This document shows positions 23,601 to 30,656 of a stretch of DNA of 64,000 bases, in pieces. The DNA is taken from NCBI GenBank assembly GCA_907163375.1, contig CAJQUW010014767.1, positions 7,501 through 71,500 of the forward strand, given 5' to 3'. The notes under the pieces were generated by a model. The model was not told where the DNA came from and did not search any database. It was given only the letters and a program-made list of their open reading frames with translations. Origin of the DNA: Prostheceraeus crozeri (Eukaryota; Platyhelminthes; Polycladida; Euryleptidae). The position numbers and the translations under genes were made by a program. The stretch's first letter is position 1; every line of letters starts with the position of its first letter.

Positions 23601-25283
23601 TATAAAATGTCCCTGATAATATAATATATTCGCTTGTGCTGGTTGTTTTGACTGTTCTAGTTTTTCAAATTTATCTTGATATATTTCATGTGTTTCATTA
23701 ATTTCTTTTGTAATATTAAATGTATTTTGATGATAATTTTGATTTAATATTTGTAGCTGATAAATATATTCTTTATCATATTGTTCTTTATATTGTTGTA
23801 GACATTTTTTTAAACATTCATTTAATCGGAGCGAAGCTCCTCTGGCTTTAGCCGATTCCTTATTTTCTTCATTATTTAATTCTTTATTATTTTCTTCATT
23901 TAATTTTTGAATTGTTTCTATCTCATTTTGATATTTATGGTGATATTCTTGTAGCAACATTTTTATTTGTTGTTGATAATCTATTTTACATTTTTGTAAA
24001 CTTTTATTTAAATTTTCTAATTTTTGTTGATATTCTGAAGATAAAGATGAATATTTGTAATTATAATCATCAGTACGTCCTTTATAATTATTATGATTAA
24101 TCATTATTGGTGATAGTGTTTTAACAAGTTCAAATTTTTCAGTACATATTATTTTTCCTTGGTAAAAAATATTATGATGCATGTAATTTCCTCTATCATT
24201 ATATACTATTTCTGATTGACATAAATTTTTATTATTCAAATAAAATTTTTTTGAATCTGAGTAAAGTGGAATAATTTTACCAATAGAAACATAATTCACA
24301 TTTAATTCAAAAACATTTACTTCAATTAAATTTTTATTCTTTTTATGAAACTTTATTAATCTATTATAATCATATGGAAATTCATCTAAGCCATCAGAAA
24401 GATCAAATTCATTTATGTATTCTTCTTTATTATAATGACTTAGTCTTTCTTTATGATATTCTGCAGGATGTAAATGTGCTATAATACTCCACAGAAAACA
24501 ATAATCATCTTCATTTTTTATGTTGATTATTTGTGGTGAACTGAAAGGTAAAGAAACATAACTACCACCAGTATTATTTTTATATTTATCAATTACTATT
24601 TTCTTAGATAGTATTTTAACAAATCTCCAACCAGATTCACGTAACTGGGCTTCAATTATACAATTTTCTAATTTAAGTATCATCGATTCAAATATAGGTT
24701 GTATATCATTTACATTATGAATTTCTTGTGAATTTGTAAAATGTCCTTGTATTATTTCTTCAGGAATTCCATCAGGTCCATTTTTTGTATAAAGTACTTC
24801 TACATTCATATAACATTTGAAAGATTTCTTAAATATATTATAAAAGTTGGTTAGAATATCAGAAAAAGTTTTATCGGTTTCATTATATTCAACCGATTCA
24901 TTAAATAAATATTTTATATCTGTTACGGCTTCATCAAATTCATCTATTTCGTTAAATTCATCAGTATCGCTAAATAAATATCTTCCATCTGGTACGGGCG
25001 AAGCCCTGGAAGACATCTCCGATGTCCCATGTATGGTCTCATCTTCACTATTAAAAACTTTTTTATATTCCGAATGTGAATAATCATCAAACATTTTTTT
25101 AACTTTTATATCAGTAGGCAATGTTTCTAGATAGTTTTTATAACTATTTAATTTTAATATATTTCCTTCATCAACTCGATCTACATTTTGTAAATGCAAT
25201 TTACTATTTAAATGAGATTGATAACTTCTTTTTGTTTGCAACTTTTTTTTACATAAGACACAATAAAACTTGGTATTTTCCAT
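20607..25283 (-). CDS. protein-primed family B DNA polymerase
   Basis: 1558 residues, open throughout; longer than many Polinton polymerases. N-terminal C2H2-like finger (about residues 8-31), the CFLWSIIAHLHP block seen in this family, a Gln-rich coiled coil (about 405-570) and a second finger. Exonuclease motif I CDFEAYN has its Asp at 634. An endonuclease VII-like HNH segment (CYYCG and KVKDHDHLNGLYRG, about 764-815) is inserted in the exonuclease domain. Exo II NGSKYDFHL lies near 835 and Exo III YLQIDVLIL near 1000. Polymerase motifs: A DFNSLYSS (Asp 1146), B NNAFYGK (~1318), C DTDS (1417-1420). At least six palindromes are carried in frame. It replicates the element and probably uses a terminal protein primer. 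Confidence 0.95.
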   Translation of the reverse strand: MENTKFYCVLCKKKLQTKRSYQSHLNSKLHLQNVDRVDEGNILKLNSYKNYLETLPTDIKVKKMFDDYSHSEYKKVFNSEDETIHGTSEMSSRASPVPDGRYLFSDTDEFNEIDEFDEAVTDIKYLFNESVEYNETDKTFSDILTNFYNIFKKSFKCYMNVEVLYTKNGPDGIPEEIIQGHFTNSQEIHNVNDIQPIFESMILKLENCIIEAQLRESGWRFVKILSKKIVIDKYKNNTGGSYVSLPFSSPQIINIKNEDDYCFLWSIIAHLHPAEYHKERLSHYNKEEYINEFDLSDGLDEFPYDYNRLIKFHKKNKNLIEVNVFELNVNYVSIGKIIPLYSDSKKFYLNNKNLCQSEIVYNDRGNYMHHNIFYQGKIICTEKFELVKTLSPIMINHNNYKGRTDDYNYKYSSLSSEYQQKLENLNKSLQKCKIDYQQQIKMLLQEYHHKYQNEIETIQKLNEENNKELNNEENKESAKARGASLRLNECLKKCLQQYKEQYDKEYIYQLQILNQNYHQNTFNITKEINETHEIYQDKFEKLEQSKQPAQANILYYQGHFILCKDVSIFTKTSDNKNFPCLQCMTSFKTLEEMNRHLENCQQNEAVQNTFPKDDYLEYNKWYFKNKVPFTIYCDFEAYNVNMTQNRTESSRASPDSENYNSENGTGQALEPSVFNYEKSAPGKSSAEQSKEKYLFEQKPLCWGMYIHSNYPELFKSEYLQYYGEDSSEMFTKKVEELQGRFSQLLETNIPMMPLTEKEKLNFINETKCYYCGREFTKNYKNGKGRYLDKRSDGSAVKVKDHDHLNGLYRGAAHNSCNLNANKFKYNFVPLYFYNGSKYDFHLVMKDLFSSEKLQQQQINVLCKTEEEYFSMQLGCIRILDAFRFFTPYSLDVMGKTLKSEQCKILNKYNLKPLKGIFPYEYIACGSQSKTDITGDKTCGSQSKTDFNSVNKIMEEEQLPPINKFKSTLKQSKLSDEDYAEAEKNWRELNCKTMYDYTMKYLQIDVLILADLFENFRDMCLEYYGIDPCYCYSTPGLTWLAGLKHTGVQADGSRTKSVKLKHYKENTYDKLLFFESGIRGGVSSVLGNRYVKCYNKKVNPQEYGIMKPLSPEEKEKILEIFRTKREGVERENAIDEFMRENYLLYYDFNSLYSSCMIQELPTGEMSWCNIHTTSEMSTRASPVLDYQRTYDGENNFGYVYEVDLVYPDEIKDKTKYFPFCPENKIPNIEDFSDYQKSLIPKKYRPTKKLMLTQSNKGKYVVEGRMLDWYLDHGMILTKIHRKLFYQKSRWLKNYIEFNIEKRKIAKRNKYDFGNVFFKLMNNAFYGKTLENVRNRQNIEIVYDKDRFQNLTRKPTYKRTTRFSDELCAVHLRRISVKHDKFNFIGFTILELAKLFMYRFIYDYLAPAYGKNYKLHFTDTDSVFLELTIPYNSTLDEEINKIKDIIHPFDLCKVKDELEGNEDFITEAIFLKSKCYCYDTTNNIKTHKTLKGISKASVANQITFQDYKNVLFNNEIKTACNYRLNSKKHNMYLKEEHKLALDPFDDRRKILPDGITTEPF
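21741..21771 (-). repeat. in-frame palindrome pair in the polymerase gene
   Basis: GGGCGAAGCCC (21741-21751) and GACATCTCTGATGTC (21757-21771) encode TSEMSTRASP. The same pair occurs at 24996-25026. Confidence 0.8.
22116..22140 (-). repeat. in-frame palindrome pair in the polymerase gene
   Basis: GGACTTTGTCC (22116-22126) and AGCCATCGGCT (22130-22140), each a 4-bp stem with a 3-nt loop, inside the coding frame (residues ADGSRTKS). Confidence 0.7.
22451..22518 (-). repeat. tandem 42-bp palindrome duplication in the polymerase gene
   Basis: CAGTCTTCGACTG occurs at 22451-22463 and 22493-22505. Each is followed by a second palindrome, AACCACAGGTT (22466-22476) or AGCCGCAGGCT (22508-22518). The two units are 42 bp apart, so the frame is kept (CGSQSKTD twice). 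Both sides of the second stem changed together (A-T pair versus G-C pair). Confidence 0.82.
23265..23343 (-). repeat. in-frame palindrome cluster in the polymerase gene
   Basis: AACCGAAGGTT (23265-23275), GGGCTTGGCCC (23279-23289), GGGTGAAGCCC (23322-23332, one G-T pair) and GGAACTTTCC (23334-23343). The third encodes another SRASP peptide. This lies in a poorly conserved linker before exonuclease motif I. Confidence 0.72.
23828..23853 (-). repeat. in-frame palindrome pair in the polymerase gene
   Basis: GGAGCGAAGCTCC (23828-23840) and GGCTTTAGCC (23844-23853), the same two modules and order as seen after the capsid gene (minus strand of 29854-29880) and in the block at 27777-27833. Here they encode KARGASLRL within the coiled coil. 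Confidence 0.78.
24996..25026 (-). repeat. in-frame palindrome pair near the polymerase N-terminus
   Basis: GGGCGAAGCCC (24996-25006) and GACATCTCCGATGTC (25012-25026) encode TSEMSSRASP. Apart from one base in the second loop, the palindromes are identical to those at 21741-21771. Confidence 0.8.
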
Positions 25284-25467
25284 TTTTTGTATTTTTTAGA
25301 GAAAATTTAAGAAAAAATTTGTGTTTTAATTTTAGATATAAACATTCTAATATCAAGGACTTGAGTGTTATTTTATATTATTATATATTTCACGTTCTTT
25401 AGTTATTTTTTTCTTTATCACATTAAGTTTTATCACATTAAGTTTTATCATATTAAGTTTTATCTTA
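25284..25467. promoter_or_regulatory. AT-rich interval between polymerase and clamp-like genes
   Basis: Upstream region of the minus-strand polymerase. Its downstream-facing part (25418-25495) has about five units of aagttttatcacatt, which run into the 3' end of the clamp-like gene. No gene seen. Confidence 0.5.
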
Positions 25468-26766
25468 TTAAGTTTCATCATATAATGTTTTATCAAATGA
25501 TAATTTAAATTTTTTTTCACTAACTATTGATTCATCATCATCATCATAAATTGTTTCTTCATCATCATCATAAATTGTTTCTTCATCATCATAAATTACA
25601 CTTTTTGGTATAGGATGCCCTTCCATGATAGGATACCATTCTCTTATTGGAATATCTAATTCTAAATTACATCTTTTATCTGTTAATAATATAATAGAGA
25701 AAAATATTGGTCTTTGATCTCTTTTGGAAAATTTAATAACACCACCATAATCTGAATCACTTTTAGTTTTTGTTAAAGATGATAAAATTTTAAATTGATT
25801 AGATGTAAATCCTAATTTAAATTTTGTAGACCCAACACATAGTTGTCTAACAGTATCTTCAACTATGCCATCATTATTATTTTCAATTGTAAGAAAATGA
25901 AATTTAGATAAATTTTTATAATTACTAATATTTTTATAATCTTTTTTACCATTTACACCATTTTCAGATGTTTCTGAATCATCATTATTATCATAAGATT
26001 CTTTAAGATCGGGCAAAGCCCTAGAATCTTCGGTTCGTTTATTATGAATATGATTATGGTCATTGTTAATAGTATAAGGTGTAGACCACATATAAATTTT
26101 CTCTTGTTGAGCTAAACCATTTATATAAGATTTTAATAAATTAATATTTAAGTTGGAATATAATCCTATATACGTATCATCATCATATCTTTGGGGCATT
26201 TCTAATGTTTCTTGTTTATAAATTGTGTCTCTATAATAAACTTGACATAATAATTCTTCATTATGTTTTTTACTCTCTATGTGAATGTTATATTGATTTT
26301 GATCGTCAACAAATAATCTAATTTTTTCCTTCGAAAAAGATTTTAATTTTTTAACTAATTCTTTAATATTGATATAATTAATAATTTTAGTTTCTATCCA
26401 ATCAGTATTACTAATTGGTAACACTGCTCTAATAAATCCATAAACATTATTATGGCCTATTATAACCATATTTTCTTTATTTAATTCAACATAAGCTACA
26501 TCATTATATTTACTAACAATCTCCATAAATTTAATAAATGGATCCCCCGGAAATAAACAATAATTAGTTTCTATAGAAGGTAAACCTTTTGTTTGTTCTC
26601 TAAATATTTCGGCTTGTAATTGAAATAAAATATTAACATCTATACATGGATTATTATTATTATTATTATTATCAAAACATTTATTTTCAAATCCCGTTGA
26701 TCTCGTCGAATAAGAAGAACAGGATGATGCGGGCGAATATAATTTTTTTAAATTTGGATTTTCCAT
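25468..26766 (-). CDS. possible sliding-clamp-like protein
   Basis: 432 residues, open. After a Ser/Asn-rich N-terminus with an Asn run, residues ~65-190 and ~290-390 form two beta/alpha regions that resemble PCNA-type clamp domains in pattern (VYGFIRAVLPIS, then a helix KELVKKLKSFSK; later NQFKILSSLTKTKSDSDYGG followed by strands). A low-complexity linker (about 230-290) holds an in-frame palindrome encoding SRALP, and the C-terminus is an acidic Asp/Glu repeat. It is transcribed in the same direction as the adjacent polymerase, fitting a replication factor. The clamp assignment is a structural guess from pattern; no signature motif was recognised. Confidence 0.5.
   Translation of the reverse strand: MENPNLKKLYSPASSCSSYSTRSTGFENKCFDNNNNNNNPCIDVNILFQLQAEIFREQTKGLPSIETNYCLFPGDPFIKFMEIVSKYNDVAYVELNKENMVIIGHNNVYGFIRAVLPISNTDWIETKIINYINIKELVKKLKSFSKEKIRLFVDDQNQYNIHIESKKHNEELLCQVYYRDTIYKQETLEMPQRYDDDTYIGLYSNLNINLLKSYINGLAQQEKIYMWSTPYTINNDHNHIHNKRTEDSRALPDLKESYDNNDDSETSENGVNGKKDYKNISNYKNLSKFHFLTIENNNDGIVEDTVRQLCVGSTKFKLGFTSNQFKILSSLTKTKSDSDYGGVIKFSKRDQRPIFFSIILLTDKRCNLELDIPIREWYPIMEGHPIPKSVIYDDEETIYDDDEETIYDDDDESIVSEKKFKLSFDKTLYDET
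26011..26036 (-). repeat. in-frame palindrome pair in the clamp-like gene
   Basis: GGGCAAAGCCC (26011-26021) and GAATCTTCGGTTC (26024-26036, one wobble pair). It encodes SRALP, parallel to the SRASP peptides in the polymerase. Confidence 0.72.
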
Positions 26767-26886
26767 TTTTTTATTTTTATTAGAAAAAATTTTATTTTTA
26801 TTAGAAAAAAAATTTTACTTTTATTAGAAAAAATTTTATTTTTTTATTGTTATTAGAAAAAATTTTATTTTTTTATTGTTTTAAAA
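26767..26886. promoter_or_regulatory. divergent promoter region with repeated 'ttattagaaaaaatttta'
   Basis: Four to five AT-rich units lie between the divergently read clamp-like and fibre-like genes, ending in the TTTTAAAAATG start of the latter. Probably holds promoters for both directions. Confidence 0.5.
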
Positions 26887-27774
26887 ATGATGTTACCAAA
26901 TGTTGGTGGAGGTGCATATATCCCGAATAATCGTGAATTAGAAATAGAGATAGAAAATTATATCATGAAAACTGGAGACGTTTTATCTGGACCATTGCAT
27001 CTTTCTATTCTTCCGCAACAAAATACAGAGTTAACAAATAAACAATATGTTGATACACAAATCAATGATTTAAAGGAAAAATATATAAACGATGTTTTGG
27101 TTCCACTGATGAATGAATTAAAATTGCTAAAACTTAATGACAAATCATTAAACGAAAAATTATTAAAACTTGATAAAAAGGATAGAGAGCTAGAAGCAGA
27201 TATAGCAAAACTTTTTAAAAAGATTTCAGAACAATCAAAAATTTTAATATTACTTTCTATAAAGTTAAAATCTGCAGTCATTAAAAATAAACATCAGATA
27301 AAAATGTTAAAAGAACAATTAGAAGATAAAATAGAAAAATTTCCTGAAAGAATTAAAAAAAATTTAAAGCAGTTACAAACTACATTCCAAAAAAGTGTTG
27401 ATGAATTAAGTTCTAAAATTACTCAACAAATGAAAAAGATGAATAGAATAATAAATGAAGTAAACTCACTTAATGAAAAAGTTGATAAAATGAAAAATCT
27501 GAAAATCAATTTAGAAAATGAATTAAAGAAAAATTTACAAGAAAACTCTAAAGAAAATAAAGAACAGTTAGATTCTGTTAAAAGACAATTAGATGTTCTT
27601 AAAATTAAGTTAAATGCTCTTAAAACGGCATTGAAGATTAATCAGCAGAAAATGCAAGTTAATAGAAAAGAAATTAAAGTACATCACACGCTGCTTGACG
27701 CAATAGATAAAGTGCAACAGGCAATTAATAAAGTTATCTCGAAGTTGTTGTCCATTCACAAACGTAAATCTTGA
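26887..27774 (+). CDS. fibre-like long coiled-coil protein
   Basis: 295 residues. Residues ~27-60 read MKTGDVLSGPLHL, then Pro, NTEL and NKQYVDTQI. That layout (TGD..sGpL..., P, N..., K.YVD) is well known from the start of phage and viral tail-fibre or fibre proteins, where it begins the trimeric shaft. Nearly all the rest (about 60-285) is heptad-rich coiled coil with Leu/Ile every three to four residues and many Lys/Glu. It lies directly upstream of the pVI-like and capsid genes. A fibre or spike role is inferred. The TGA stop directly abuts a palindrome block. An older copy lies at 6555-7418. Confidence 0.62.
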   Translation: MMLPNVGGGAYIPNNRELEIEIENYIMKTGDVLSGPLHLSILPQQNTELTNKQYVDTQINDLKEKYINDVLVPLMNELKLLKLNDKSLNEKLLKLDKKDRELEADIAKLFKKISEQSKILILLSIKLKSAVIKNKHQIKMLKEQLEDKIEKFPERIKKNLKQLQTTFQKSVDELSSKITQQMKKMNRIINEVNSLNEKVDKMKNLKINLENELKKNLQENSKENKEQLDSVKRQLDVLKIKLNALKTALKINQQKMQVNRKEIKVHHTLLDAIDKVQQAINKVISKLLSIHKRKS

Positions 27775-27776
27775 TC

Positions 27777-27833
27777 GGAGCGAAGCTCCTCAGGTTACTA
27801 ACCAATCGGAGCGAAGCTCCTCGAGGCTTTAGC
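27777..27833 (+). repeat. palindrome block after the fibre-like gene
   Basis: GGAGCGAAGCTCC (27777-27789), GGTTACTAACC (27793-27803), GGAGCGAAGCTCC again (27808-27820) and GGCTTTAGCC. It is positionally equivalent to the block at 7417-7478 in copy A, where the first stem is GGACC/GGTCC: both stem sides changed together. Confidence 0.85.
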
Positions 27834-27877
27834 CGAACGTAGATATTTTTCCCAAAAGTCAAATTTAATCCTAAAAA

Positions 27878-28441
27878 ATGCCTATAATTTATAAACACAA
27901 TCTTAAACATTTTGCATCAAATAATAAAATTGCTCATGAACCATCTCAGAAACCTGTGTACCATTATGATAGTGTAGAAACTGTCGGAACACAAAAGTTC
28001 CTAGGCACCGCAGGTGCCGTCCAAAAAGAAGGGGCTGGCATCTTTTCTGGTATTGGAAGTATCGTTAACTTAATTAAAAATAATAAAGATTTGATTACAT
28101 CTGCTGCAAAAGGAGCAGCTGCTATAGGTAGTACAGCTAGTGCAATATCAAATGCTGTTAAATCTCAAAACGAATTAAAACAACTAGAAGCTATTCGTAA
28201 ACTTAGGAATGATTCTGAAGAACTAAAAAATTTAAAAAAACTTTCAGATGAAACAAAAAATAAAATTGCTAACATAGCTGTGGGGGGTGAAACCTTGAGG
28301 AGCGGAGCTCCGTCTAATAGTAAACATAATGAAAATAAAAATAATAAAAAAACAATTGAAGAAATAAGAGGAAATGGCGTGAGTAGCAACCTTCGGTTTA
28401 ACCAGCAAAGCTGTAGCGGAGCTGGTCTAGCAAAATTCTAA
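27878..28441 (+). CDS. pVI-like minor capsid / membrane-active protein
   Basis: 187 residues. A basic N-terminus with a His/Lys-rich start is followed by a Gly/Ala-rich amphipathic region (about residues 52-94: GAGIFSGIGSIVNLIKNNKD, then KGAAAIGSTASAISNAV) and a charged helix. Small capsid-interior proteins with an amphipathic segment are found next to the capsid gene in Polintons/adintoviruses and are compared to adenovirus pVI. The role is inferred from composition and position. Several palindromes are carried in frame (28004-28018, 28299-28311, 28389-28413). Open along its length. Confidence 0.6.
   Translation: MPIIYKHNLKHFASNNKIAHEPSQKPVYHYDSVETVGTQKFLGTAGAVQKEGAGIFSGIGSIVNLIKNNKDLITSAAKGAAAIGSTASAISNAVKSQNELKQLEAIRKLRNDSEELKNLKKLSDETKNKIANIAVGGETLRSGAPSNSKHNENKNNKKTIEEIRGNGVSSNLRFNQQSCSGAGLAKF
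28004..28018 (+). repeat. in-frame palindrome in the pVI-like gene
   Basis: GGCACCGCAGGTGCC, a 6-bp stem with loop GCA, preceded by a GGAAC/GTTCC palindrome. Together they encode about a dozen residues (VGTQKFLGTAGA) that are absent from the copy A homologue at 7537, where a different palindrome-bearing segment is found. Presence or absence without loss of frame suggests a mobile or expandable insert. Confidence 0.75.
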
Positions 28442-28525
28442 AATATATTTTTTAGTAAAATTTTTTTAGTAAAATTTTTTTCTGTCTGTGAGAAAAAACA
28501 AAAAGTCAAATTATTTTTTATAAAA

Positions 28526-29859
28526 ATGTCTTCGCTTATCGAAAATAAATTTAGATTAGACGATCCTCCGTTCGTCAGTTACAATCAAAAAAAGAATGAC
28601 TATATAAGAATTGCTATGAATCCCGGATCTTCCAGTAGAGTAAATACTGGAGGAGATTTAATTTTTGAAGTTGATAATCAACAAAGTTATTTATATCTAC
28701 CTGATTCATTTTTACACTGTGAATATTCTTTGTATAGTGATGGCAATTTTACAACACCATTACCAGAAACCGATAATATTGCACTAGAGAATAATTTCTT
28801 TCCAAGATTATTTACACAAATGCGTTTAGATGTTGCAACTCAAAATATAGAAACAATAAGTGATTCTCCAGGTGTAATTGATACAATGCTTAGATTTGTA
28901 ACAATTGGTGAAAATAATAAAAAGTATGAAATCGAAGGTTGGTTTCCTGATACTAATGATGGTATAATTGTTGATGATTTAACTCACGCTGGAACAGATG
29001 CAGCAGGAATTGCGAAAGATGTAGAAAATATTGCAGAACATTTAAATAAAACAAATAATGATGCATATAAAGAAAGACGTGAATTTAACAAAAAAGTAAA
29101 CAGACAGTAAATTGGTCATTGTCTCCATTATTCGGATATTTAGATTATGATAAAATATCATATCAATTAAAATTTAAATTAATAATTCATCGTACAGCAA
29201 ATAATGAATTAATCTTTTTTGGTAAGACTGGGAAAAAAGCATATTTAAAAATTGATAGACTTGAATGGTGGATTAAGCATATTACTCCTAGTTTAGAGGT
29301 TGAAACAGCTATTGCAAAAAGATTAAATACTAACAAACCAATTCCAGTAAATTTTCTAAAGCGTACTGCTAGTTCAGTAACTTTTTCCGAACAAAGATTT
29401 AACTGGCATTTTACTAGAACTGCGAATACTCCAAGATATTTATTACTAACATTTCAAAGAAATAATTCTCCAAGTTTTGATAAGAACAACAATATTTTTC
29501 ATACTAATACAATTCGAAGTTTACAAGTTTCATTAAATCAAACCCGATATCCAATTGATCCATTAAGATTCGATGATACCAATAATCAATTTATGGCAGG
29601 ATATGATTGTTATCGAAATCTTTGTACAGAATTTGGAGTTGAACCACAATTAACTCCTGGAGATTGGAGACATTTATATCCTGTTTTCTGTTTCGATTTA
29701 AGTGCACAATCTGAAGATATTATCAAGACTGGCTGTGATGTAACAATTAATATTGAAAAAAAAGATTCCACAACTTCATTGATGGCTTATGGTTTATTGC
29801 TAGAAGATGTAAAATATTCTATTGAAATTCTTAATGGAAAGATGGTAAGGATAGGCTAA
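28526..29859 (+). pseudogene. major capsid protein (hexon-like)
   Basis: The product is about 440 residues in extent, typical of Polinton/adintovirus double-jelly-roll capsid proteins: SYLYLPDSFLHCEYSLYSD, FFPRLFTQMRLD, the conserved IEGWFPDT region, then KLIIHRTANNELIFFGKTG and the DLSAQSEDIIKTGCDVTINI C-terminal strands. A close older copy lies at 8183. Interrupted about once here. The stop codon is within the palindrome GGCTAAAGCC. It would form the pseudohexameric capsomers with the penton-like protein at 18759. Confidence 0.85.
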
Positions 29860-29878
29860 AGCCAGAGGAGCTTCGCTC
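29854..29878 (+). repeat. palindrome pair ending the capsid gene
   Basis: GGCTAAAGCC (29854-29863, holds the TAA stop) and GAGCTTCGCTC (29868-29878). Copy A has GGTTAGTAACC at the same point. Confidence 0.8.
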
Positions 29879-29879
29879 T

Positions 29880-30094
29880 GATAAGTTAATTAAAATTTTT
29901 TCATAACTAGAATAGATTAAAAATTCTTAACTTAAAATTTTTCATAACTAGAATAGATTAAAATTTTTTGGTAACTTAAAATTTTTTAGTAACTTGAAAT
30001 TTTTTAATAACTAGAATAGATTAAAATTTTTTGGTAACTTAAAATTTTTTGGTAACTTGAAATTTTTTCGTAACTTAAAATTTTTTTATTAAAA
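29880..30094 (+). promoter_or_regulatory. AT-rich repeats before the pX-like gene
   Basis: Tandem variants of 'ataactagaatagatt' and 'aaaattttttggtaactt' fill 200 bp. They are more numerous than in the equivalent spot of copy A (about 9580-9655). They end at the ATTAAAAATG start. Confidence 0.5.
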
Positions 30095-30580
30095 ATGTCG
30101 CAAGCGAAAAGTAATATAAATAATAAAACTGTTGAATTAAAATTACGTAATATTGTTGACAAAAATACCCCTAAAACTATTACGATTAATAAAAAAAAGT
30201 ATTACATAAGTAAACCAATGATAGAGAATATTCAATTACAAGAAGAAAAGAATGGCGGGATTCTCCCATTAATTCCACTAATAATAGGAGGCATAGCTGC
30301 AGCAGGAAGTGTTGCAGGTGGGACAGCTGGTATTGTCCAAGCAGTAAATAAAAATAAATCAGAGAAGGCAGCATTAGAAGAACAAAAACGTCATAACAGA
30401 GAGTTAGAGAAAGTTGCTAGGGGAGAAGGAATAGTAGATAATTTTATTAGTAAATTAAAATTAGTTGATGAAGGAAAACGAGTTCTTAAAAATATTCTCC
30501 ACGATGTTGATGATTTAATTGAAATTAAAGAAACTAAAGATGGTTCTGGAATATATCTAAGTCCTAGTATGATAAGGTAA
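30095..30580 (+). CDS. pX-like hydrophobic core protein
   Basis: 161 residues. A basic N-terminal third, then a strikingly hydrophobic Gly/Pro/Ala segment (about residues 53-84, GGILPLIPLIIGGIAAAGS and AGGTAGIVQAV), then a charged helix and an Asp/Ile-rich tail. A PLLP/Gly-Ala segment of this kind followed by 'aGgaaGia.av' is a hallmark small protein of Polintons and adintoviruses, compared with adenovirus pX. The TAA stop is inside a palindrome at 30576-30587, and AGAACCTTTGGTTCT follows at 30589-30603. Open. Confidence 0.7.
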   Translation: MSQAKSNINNKTVELKLRNIVDKNTPKTITINKKKYYISKPMIENIQLQEEKNGGILPLIPLIIGGIAAAGSVAGGTAGIVQAVNKNKSEKAALEEQKRHNRELEKVARGEGIVDNFISKLKLVDEGKRVLKNILHDVDDLIEIKETKDGSGIYLSPSMIR

Positions 30581-30656
30581 TAACCTCAGAACCTTTGGTT
30601 CTTTTCGGTAAAACATTTATTTTATTTTATCTTTTTAATTTTTTTTATCTTTTAAA

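Noticed and set aside
24847-25083. Plus-strand frame of Ser-rich protein within the polymerase gene
   Set aside because: Antisense shadow of the polymerase coding sequence.
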